Shown: in pieces, positions 58,325 through 64,000 of the stretch
How the letters are laid out: each line of letters begins with the position of its first letter
Position numbering within the stretch: the stretch's first letter is position 1
DNA from: Sphingobium aromaticiconvertens
GTDB lineage: Bacteria; Pseudomonadota; Alphaproteobacteria; Sphingomonadales; Sphingomonadaceae
Length of the DNA stretch: 64,000 bases
Assembly (NCBI RefSeq): GCF_037154075.1
Contig: NZ_JBANRJ010000001.1
Location: 4,769,501-4,833,500, forward strand
Reading direction: 5' to 3'
Position numbers and translations under genes: made by a program
Notes under the pieces: generated by a model
Database searches by the model: none
Told to the model about the DNA's origin: nothing
The model's input: only the letters and a program-made list of their open reading frames with translations

Positions 58325-60885
58325 GCCAGCCGCCTGTCTGCACGCCGCGCAACTGCGACCTGCGCGCCCTGGCTGCCGCCGGCGGCGATCATCGGGGCCG
58401 CCATTGCGACGCGGCCATCCGCGACCAGCGCGACCTCGACATCGAACGTCGACCCCTTCAATCCACGAACCTCGAACGTGACGTGGCTGGACTGCCCCTG
58501 CATCATAGACCGAGTGTCACGGGCGCTATAGACCTTTGACCCGCGGGGCAGGTCGACCAGTTCGGCGCCATGTTCACCAACATAGGACATGCCACCGGAC
58601 CAATATTCTGTGCCGACCGCGTTGTTGCCCGCCTTTTTGCCGAACAGGCCAGCGACAGATCCTAGTGTGGGAAGGCCATCACCGAACAACGCGTTTTTGA
58701 TCGGGTTGATGACGGCCAGCTTCATCATCTCGCTCTGGATCTCGCGCATGATGGCTTTGCCTGCATCGCCCCAGCTGGACCACGTATCGGGTGACAGCAC
58801 GGTGTCCACAAAGCCGCGCCCGAACTCGGTGACTTCCTGCCAATCACGGGCATGATCTTCCAGCAGTCGGTTAAAGCCTGTCTGCTCAGCCTTGCGGCGC
58901 AGAAGATTTTCATATTCGGTTTCGCCGATGGCTTCGCGCTGCTTTTCGAGGTCCAGGCGATAGCGCGACATCTCCAGCGTATCCTGAATCTCGTCATTCC
59001 CAGCCCGGCGCAGTTGCCATTCGGTGTTGAGCAGGACGGTGCCCGCGCTAACGTCATCATTTAGACGCGCGACCATCTCTTTCCGGTCGGCAAGCACCTT
59101 TCCTTCTTTATCGAGCTGTCCGGAAGCGAAGTCGCCGACCTTGGTACTTTGCTCATTCACCCATTCGTTGCGCTGCTTTTCCATCGCCAGCGATTGGCGC
59201 ACCTGATCGGCTATGATCTGGCCCATGATGCGGGCGCTATCCAACTGGCCCTTGCCGCCAGCCCATGCGACATGAAAATGGTCGTCATGGCCCTTGTCGC
59301 CAGGGCCGAGTAGTTCCTTGATCTGGAGGCCAGCGCCTTGCATCAAGGTCCTAATTTGGTCCTTGCTGATCGATCCCATGCCGCCGGTCGGCACGAAATC
59401 GACAGCCTGCCCACGATAATGGTACGATCCCTTGACGTGCTTCCCGCCAGTGGTGGACGTTATGGTGCCGCCAAATGCCTCCAGCAGCATTTTGCTGACC
59501 TGGCTGGTGGTCGCCGCGTCGCTATCTTTTCGTGTCGTGACTGAAGCGCGCAGCGCCTTTTCGCTCTCATCGATTTTTTTGAGTTCGGCGTCGCGCGCAC
59601 GTTCGATGCGCACCAATGCATCGGCGCCCTTACCGCTCTCGATTGCATCGTTGCGCTGGCGATCATAGTCGCGCTTCACGCGTCCGCGCGGGTCCATCAT
59701 CTGATCAATGATGGTCGCCTGATACTGGCCGCGGTTGATGATGGCCGTCTTCGCCAATTCCGCGACACGAGCTTCCGACTTCTTCAGGGCATCGGTGACT
59801 TCATCAAGCTGGCGCTGCGCGCCGACGATGCCGGCCGACGATACGTCGCTGCGCCCCGTGCCGGGGCCGCGTGTCTGCCCGACGCGATACTCCAAATCCG
59901 CCCGCGATAGCGCAAGCTGGGCCTGGAGCTTACGCTCAATCTCTATCGCACCCTGTCGCTCACTCTCAGCCAAGGCATAATTGGCGCGCGCACGATCTTC
60001 TGCTGTCTGTATCGACGCGCGTGCCGCCTGATTCAGTGCGTCGATCGCAGCACGATGTTTGTCGGTCGCCTTCTGCGCCGCCTCGGCGGCCTTGCCATCA
60101 TCCAGCAGCTTTTCGGCCAGCATTCCCACAGCCGGAATAGCTATGCCCATGGCGACGCCCCAAGGCCCACCCAACAGTCGGGCGAAAGCGGCAAAACGTC
60201 CAGCGCCGGCTTCGGCACCATGCGTCATCATCTGCAAATTGCCGATGAGCTGGGGCGCTTGTTGAGAAAACGCCCTCAACGCGCTGGTGCCGCCCTGCAC
60301 CTGAACAAAGAAATCCTGCACCTGGAAACCGGCCTGCTGCAAACCGGACCTCATCGCGCCCGACGCGCCTTTCACGCGACCATGCTCGGCAGCAACTGCA
60401 TTGAGCGCTTGCTGCTCCTGCCAAAGCTTCTTCGAATATTCGTCGAGCGAAATAGAACCGCTGGCCATCAGCGTTCGGGCTTCTGCCATCTCACTGTTGA
60501 AACGATCCTGCGCGGCCCATACCGGGTCGATCGCAGCGCGCAGGCGGCGCGCGCCCTGCTCGTATCGCTCCTGCGCCTCGAATGCTTCGCGGAATGCAGC
60601 GGCCGAGATCCGTGCCGAACCTTCATGCTGCCCATAGCCCGTACCGGTCGCGTCGCCGATTCGCATCTGCGTGGCGCTCGCTGGCATGATCGCAGCGATC
60701 TTGGCCGCGGCGGCAGCCTGTCGACGCTGGGCCGATTCCAGTTCAGAAGAAGCGCGATCCCACGCGGACATCGCACGATTGGCCGCCGCCTCGTTGGCGG
60801 TGCCGATCCCTTCGATTTCCCGACGCGTTTCTGCCCCGCCCTCGGTTCCCAGGCGGATGGCGATGCTAGGTTTCGGCAATACCAT
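58321..60885 (-). CDS. Tape measure protein with embedded M15-like peptidase
   Basis: This 854-aa protein sets tail length and is ejected during infection. It has long helical coiled regions, a hydrophobic patch (GGPWGVAMGIAIPAVGMLAE, about residue 240) and a C-terminal EHGAELVDLPRGSKVYSARD typical of lambda gpH-like proteins. Residues about 468-555 hold a D,D-carboxypeptidase/M15 zinc motif: YHYRGQAVDF with His489 and Asp496, and DDHFHVAW with His536/His538. It may cut peptidoglycan for DNA entry. ATG 60885 overlaps the end of the frameshifted chaperone gene by 20 bases. Confidence 0.88.
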   Translation of the reverse strand: MVLPKPSIAIRLGTEGGAETRREIEGIGTANEAAANRAMSAWDRASSELESAQRRQAAAAAKIAAIMPASATQMRIGDATGTGYGQHEGSARISAAAFREAFEAQERYEQGARRLRAAIDPVWAAQDRFNSEMAEARTLMASGSISLDEYSKKLWQEQQALNAVAAEHGRVKGASGAMRSGLQQAGFQVQDFFVQVQGGTSALRAFSQQAPQLIGNLQMMTHGAEAGAGRFAAFARLLGGPWGVAMGIAIPAVGMLAEKLLDDGKAAEAAQKATDKHRAAIDALNQAARASIQTAEDRARANYALAESERQGAIEIERKLQAQLALSRADLEYRVGQTRGPGTGRSDVSSAGIVGAQRQLDEVTDALKKSEARVAELAKTAIINRGQYQATIIDQMMDPRGRVKRDYDRQRNDAIESGKGADALVRIERARDAELKKIDESEKALRASVTTRKDSDAATTSQVSKMLLEAFGGTITSTTGGKHVKGSYHYRGQAVDFVPTGGMGSISKDQIRTLMQGAGLQIKELLGPGDKGHDDHFHVAWAGGKGQLDSARIMGQIIADQVRQSLAMEKQRNEWVNEQSTKVGDFASGQLDKEGKVLADRKEMVARLNDDVSAGTVLLNTEWQLRRAGNDEIQDTLEMSRYRLDLEKQREAIGETEYENLLRRKAEQTGFNRLLEDHARDWQEVTEFGRGFVDTVLSPDTWSSWGDAGKAIMREIQSEMMKLAVINPIKNALFGDGLPTLGSVAGLFGKKAGNNAVGTEYWSGGMSYVGEHGAELVDLPRGSKVYSARDTRSMMQGQSSHVTFEVRGLKGSTFDVEVALVADGRVAMAAPMIAAGGSQGAQVAVARRADRRLA

Positions 60886-61656
60886 CCTCCTTGTCGAATG
60901 TGGTCAGGATCAAGCCTTCGATTTGCGGAAGCAGATCGGAAAGCAGCTTCATGTCGGCATTCTGTGCGCCGCCGACGGCGAGGACGGCCGAGAAATCCAG
61001 CGCGAAAGGCCCGCCCATGTGCGCCCGTAATTGGCGCGCGCAACCCGACAGGACATCCCAGACACCGACGCCTGCATCGGTCAGCGGTTCATGTTCCCGA
61101 TAGGGGCAGGCCTTCAGGCCTTGGGCTTCGTCCGCTTCGCAACGCCCGTTTTTGCGGACCTGGCAGATTTCGCGGCAGTAGGTTTCGCCGCCCCCGGCGA
61201 AGTGCCATTCAGCGAGGGCGAGGATGCGTTTTTTTCCAGTTCCTCATCCACCCAAGGCCGGACATAAGCGGCGTCCAGCCGCTCAAAGCGCAGGGGATGA
61301 GCAAGGAACTGGGACAGCGCTGTTGGAGAGACGGGCACGGGATCGTCACCCACGCCGACACCCTCCCAGTCGATGATGCCTGCCATCAGGAGCGCTTCGC
61401 TCATTGCGTCGCCCGCCGCCTCGATCAATTCGACGGGCAACGGCGCGTTTTCGTCTTCCGGCAGTTCCACGCCGATATAGGCGGCGCCGGCCGCGCGGCG
61501 CGCGGCGCGAAGCGCGATGCGGCCAATGGGCTGGAACTGCACGCGCACTGCCGGGCGGCAATCCTCGTCCTTTTCCGCCTCGACGGCAGGATAGAGTGTG
61601 AACCACCACGGCTTGGATTTGTCCTGTTCTGCCTCCAGATCGATGCCGACCGTCAT
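60866..61656 (-). CDS. Tail assembly chaperone, -1 frameshift product (GT-like)
   Basis: Ribosomes slipping back one base at A-AAA-AAC (61234-61228) would extend the first 143 residues of the chaperone with 120 residues from the -1 frame, giving 263 aa. The -1 frame is protein-like (CREICQVRKNGRCEADEAQG; LKACPYREHEPLTDAGVGVW; FALDFSAVLAVGGAQNADMK) and ends at TAG 60868-60866. It has a stop just before the slip site and no ATG, GTG or TTG until far inside, so it cannot be expressed alone. This mirrors lambda G/GT, which loads tail tube protein on the tape measure. Confidence 0.82.
61114..61656 (-). CDS. Tail assembly chaperone (G-like)
   Basis: The non-shifted product is 180 aa. It has a beta-rich start (WWFTLYPAVEAEKDEDCRPA, VRVQFQPIGRIALRAARRAA), then ELIEAAGDAMSEALLMAGII and a C-terminal Ala/Lys/Ser-rich tail after the slip site. 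It lies between the tail tube and tape measure genes, the fixed place of the G gene. ATG 61656 overlaps the preceding stop (ATGA); a frame to 61677 exists but is less likely. Confidence 0.82.
   Translation of the reverse strand: MTVGIDLEAEQDKSKPWWFTLYPAVEAEKDEDCRPAVRVQFQPIGRIALRAARRAAGAAYIGVELPEDENAPLPVELIEAAGDAMSEALLMAGIIDWEGVGVGDDPVPVSPTALSQFLAHPLRFERLDAAYVRPWVDEELEKNASSPSLNGTSPGAAKPTAAKSARSAKTGVAKRTKPKA
61228..61234 (-). promoter_or_regulatory. Slippery heptamer A-AAA-AAC
   Basis: On the minus strand a run of seven A residues and C gives GAA-AAA-AAC in the zero frame, the classic -1 slip site. About 26 bases downstream, TTCGCC and GGCGAA can form a 6-bp hairpin with a GC-rich loop, a possible stimulator. 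Confidence 0.8.
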
Positions 61657-61964
61657 GCAGCAGGTTCCTCGTTCCATTCGATGCGGATCTCGCGATCTTC
61701 ATCGATCTTGACGAACCTGTCATCCTTGCGGACGAGGTTGCCGCCCTCCACCGCGAAGCGTGTAACCTTGCCGGCGTCGACATCGGCGTAAGTCACCTTG
61801 TCGATTGTCTGCCCGGTGATTGCGTCCACGACGCGGATTCGGAGCCGTAGGTCCGCAGGGCTACTGACGTCGACAACGCGCGGCGGCAGGACTTCGGGGA
61901 CAGATAAAGCCTGGACGACGGAGGCAGCATCCGGTGCGGTTGGGGCTTCGACAATCTTCTTCAT
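61653..61964 (-). CDS. Small phage protein between tail tube and chaperone genes
   Basis: This 103-aa protein starts at ATG 61964 with GGAG 9 bases upstream. Most of it is beta-rich: LRLRIRVVDAITGQTIDKVT, YADVDAGKVTRFAVEGGNLV, then REIRIEWNEE. The position suggests a tail tube-associated or head-tail connector accessory. No family was recognised. Confidence 0.6.
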   Translation of the reverse strand: MKKIVEAPTAPDAASVVQALSVPEVLPPRVVDVSSPADLRLRIRVVDAITGQTIDKVTYADVDAGKVTRFAVEGGNLVRKDDRFVKIDEDREIRIEWNEEPAA

Positions 61965-61968
61965 CGGA

Positions 61969-62907
61969 TCATGCTCCATAGATGGCGGTCGTGTTGACCA
62001 GCGTGGCGGTGACTTTGTGCCCACCAGCGCCGGATGCCTGCGCGGTGAACTCGGCCATGATTCCGCGCGGCCCCTCGATTGGCTTCTTGGGACGGGGCAG
62101 GAACACGCGGGGGAGCGCAAATTTCAGGCTCGTTCCGCCAGCAACCCAACCGACTTCCAGCGCGATCGGCGTCTTGTTGGTGGCATCGTTGAAGAGCGCG
62201 AGCGTGTTAAACCGCGTCCGCAAGGTCAGTGTGGCCGCCAGCACGCCGGGCACCACGCCATCGATGCGGCCGTCCTCTCGGATGACCTCGACCTTATCCA
62301 GGCCATTGCTGATCGCCAGATCCGCCGACACGATGCTGCCGAGCGCCACGCCGCCGCGCATGATCGACCCCGTGGCCTGGGCGAAGCGCGGCCCGGTAAG
62401 CGCCGACGGCGTGCCTGCTGCGCTGGCGGCTTCCTCGGCGGTTTCGCCCTGTGCCATCAAGCTGATCGTCGCGTTCAGCATGCCGCTGCGCGCGAGAGCG
62501 ATCCGCATCTGGTTAGCGACGGCGCCATAATGGGTGGAGAAGGATGGGACGTCGGGACTGCCGATTTCGAGCGACAGGGACGGCAATGCCGATGCGCCTG
62601 ACTGAAAGACGTGTGTGTAAGGACCTGCCCCGGTCGTAACCGGCGCGCCAAACATTGCCCGCAACCAAAAACCGATCGCGGCCTGATCGACGGGCACGAC
62701 GATATCGCCATCGTTGGTCGCCACGTCATAGGAGGGGTCGAGGCCTTCGCGCCCGAAGCCCAGCTGATCATCTTCTATCAGCGGGCGCTCTTCACCCAGC
62801 GAATGGCTGACGAACGGCAGTTTGCGAAAGCCGGTCGCTGGCGAAACGCCATAGGTCGTTTCCACCACGCCGTGGCAAACGGCGTTGATACCCTGTCCAT
62901 ATCCCAA
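61969..62907 (-). CDS. Major tail tube protein
   Basis: This 312-aa protein fits the phage tail tube family (phage_tube_2 type): GVVETTYGVSPATGFRKLPF, EERPLIEDDQLGFGREGLDP, a central GSPDVPSFSTHYGAVANQMR and strand-rich repeats to the C-terminal KVTATLVNTTAIYG. The tube protein polymerises around the tape measure. It lies upstream of the chaperone genes, as in lambda V-G-T-H. Confidence 0.82.
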   Translation of the reverse strand: MGYGQGINAVCHGVVETTYGVSPATGFRKLPFVSHSLGEERPLIEDDQLGFGREGLDPSYDVATNDGDIVVPVDQAAIGFWLRAMFGAPVTTGAGPYTHVFQSGASALPSLSLEIGSPDVPSFSTHYGAVANQMRIALARSGMLNATISLMAQGETAEEAASAAGTPSALTGPRFAQATGSIMRGGVALGSIVSADLAISNGLDKVEVIREDGRIDGVVPGVLAATLTLRTRFNTLALFNDATNKTPIALEVGWVAGGTSLKFALPRVFLPRPKKPIEGPRGIMAEFTAQASGAGGHKVTATLVNTTAIYGA

Positions 62908-62925
62908 TGTTCTTCTCCTTGGGGA

Positions 62926-63366
62926 TCAGCCCAGCGGGCTGGTAGTGCTGTAGGAAGCGATGATCTCGAACTGTGCGCCCATCTGGCTTGCTCCACCGGA
63001 GACGGTCAGGTCCGCGATTTCGAGCGGCGTGACATCGACATGCGCGCACAGCCCCCCGAGCGTCCGATCATTGTCGACGGCCGCGCCGATCGCTCCCGCC
63101 ATCTGATCGAGCCGCGCCCTGGTCGGGACGTTCGGGCTTTCGAGCGCCAGCAGCTCGACCGGTATGGCGTGGTCATAATGATAACGCGGCGGGCTTAGGT
63201 CGATGGACGCCTCGCCGGGATCACCGTCGCGAACGATGGCGGTGCCCAGAGGCGATACGCGCACGGGCCGATCGGCGGCATTTTCAAGTCCGATCACCTC
63301 AGCGCCCACAAGTGCGCCGGCGACCAGTGCCTTTGCGGCGGTCAGGACGTCCATGCGGTGCGACAT
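62926..63366 (-). CDS. Tail terminator-like protein
   Basis: This 146-aa protein (LTAAKALVAGALVGAEVIGL; IDLSPPRYHYDHAIPVELLA; LDQMAGAIGAAVDNDRTLGG) has the alpha-beta layout of lambda gpU-like tail terminators and precedes the tube gene. GGAGGTAAA stands directly before the ATG. It would cap the tube and join head to tail. Confidence 0.68.
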   Translation of the reverse strand: MSHRMDVLTAAKALVAGALVGAEVIGLENAADRPVRVSPLGTAIVRDGDPGEASIDLSPPRYHYDHAIPVELLALESPNVPTRARLDQMAGAIGAAVDNDRTLGGLCAHVDVTPLEIADLTVSGGASQMGAQFEIIASYSTTSPLG

Positions 63367-63367
63367 T

Positions 63368-64000
63368 TTACCTCCAGCGCGCTTCGAACAGCGCGGGCAC
63401 CTTTGCCCCCCAGCGATTGGCCGGGCCTTCTACGTCGAACAGGCGGCGTAGCGTGACGGTCTTGCGCAGCGTGAACATCAGGACGGGTTTTGCCTTCCGG
63501 CCCTGCTTGCGACGGCCCGCCGTATCCCGGCGTAAAGCAGCGCGACGGATATTGAGGCCAGCCGTCAGGTCCATGAACGCGAGCAGCGAACCCTGACGCC
63601 CAGGACGAACGAAAAACTCGGTGTTGAAGTGCAATTCGCATTCTTCCGGCGACATCGCAGCGCCGCCACCTGAACGGCGGCTCATATTGGAACGATAGGT
63701 GCCTGCACGGCGTCGGCGCGGCACATTCTTTGTCGGTATCCAGATATATTTTGATCCATTGATCGGCTTGATGGTGGCGCCGCGCGTGAATGCGTCCACG
63801 ATCAGCGGTGCGAGGGAGCGGACATATCCGGCCGGGTTCATGCTGACCTTGCCGAAGGCCTTTGGATAGACATCGCCGCGCCAGGTGTTCGCCAGGCGTT
63901 GGCCCATGCCTGCCTCGATAATCTGGCCGCGCAATTCGCCTTTAAGGCCGTCGACAGCATCCTGCATCGATCCGGTCGCCACCTGCGCGATCGTCAATTC
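63368..64000 (-). CDS. DUF6441 family phage protein (N-terminus beyond window)
   Basis: The frame is open through the right edge, so the start is probably outside; a TTG at 63997 is not convincing. The visible 210 residues show DGLKGELRGQIIEAGMGQRL, NTWRGDVYPKAFGKVSMNPA, IVDAFTRGATIKPINGSKYI and WIPTKNVP, the DUF6441 pattern found between head-tail connector and tail terminator genes. A neck or tail-completion (gpZ-like) role is likely. Confidence 0.78.
   Translation of the reverse strand, partial: ELTIAQVATGSMQDAVDGLKGELRGQIIEAGMGQRLANTWRGDVYPKAFGKVSMNPAGYVRSLAPLIVDAFTRGATIKPINGSKYIWIPTKNVPRRRRAGTYRSNMSRRSGGGAAMSPEECELHFNTEFFVRPGRQGSLLAFMDLTAGLNIRRAALRRDTAGRRKQGRKAKPVLMFTLRKTVTLRRLFDVEGPANRWGAKVPALFEARWR

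Larger units (their letters stand above)
41558..64000. mobile_element. Siphovirus-type prophage, left part
   Basis: From the tRNA-Ser end onward every recognisable gene is of phage type or accessory: integrase, small early or moron genes, lysis cassette and a lambda-like long-tail module. Late genes are on the minus strand and transcribe toward the attachment site. The right boundary, capsid, packaging, replication and repressor genes are outside the window. Genes 43874-44566 and 51132-51374 look like accessory cargo. Confidence 0.95.

Overview
The window looks like a chromosome segment of a sphingomonad (Alphaproteobacteria, Sphingobium/Sphingomonas type). The grounds are high GC content, protein sequences of alphaproteobacterial type, a membrane-anchored CycM-like cytochrome c, a cold-shock gene followed by a DUF6481 gene, a TonB-dependent receptor, an EipA/DUF1134 protein and GTTY-N7-GTTC-type SOS control of dinB. 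No database search was possible; family names come from recognised motifs.

Positions 1-41465 are core chromosome in short operons. In order: the end of a TonB receptor; typA and a DUF899 gene; a TelA pair; a PilZ protein; a leftward pbp1A-prfB-methyltransferase operon; thrS-infC; an XRE regulator with a small coupled protein; csp-DUF6481; cytochrome c; pheA; mlaA; polA; an ArsR-SRPBCC pair; a class A beta-lactamase-like lipoprotein; a PepSY gene beside an OmpA-domain remnant; nadB, an ABC ATPase and an M48-DUF898 pair; a tightly coupled rightward run yhhQ, argB, yggT, DUF167, folD, a secreted protein and marC; a divergent DUF4188/TetR pair with an operator-like palindrome; an OmpA lipoprotein; a CorC/HlyC exporter; dinB; and DUF1134.

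At 41466 a tRNA-Ser(GCU) marks the left end of a prophage that runs off the right edge. Its left arm carries a tyrosine integrase, three small genes, a leftward pair (55-aa protein plus GNAT, toxin-antitoxin-like) and a short LuxR-type HTH protein. From 64000 down to 45837 lies a leftward siphovirus tail and lysis operon: DUF6441, tail terminator, tail tube, a G/GT pair with an A-AAA-AAC slippery heptamer, a tape measure with an embedded M15 peptidase motif, tail-tip proteins, a J-like protein, adhesin-like proteins, holin, GH108 endolysin, a DUF6527 protein, a spanin pair with Rz1 nested inside Rz, and a 1101-aa fibre with a C-terminal SGNH hydrolase. Stop/start overlaps throughout suggest a translationally coupled operon that ends in a strong terminator at 45653-45688. 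Capsid, packaging, replication and repressor genes are not in the window and presumably lie beyond 64000.

The most notable observations are the programmed -1 frameshift, the nested spanin, the intrinsic terminator placed directly before the endolysin, the 55-aa/GNAT pair, the reverse-strand 80-aa gene in the late operon, and a non-coding zone at 44.6-45.8 kb with diverged repeats and a possible small RNA.
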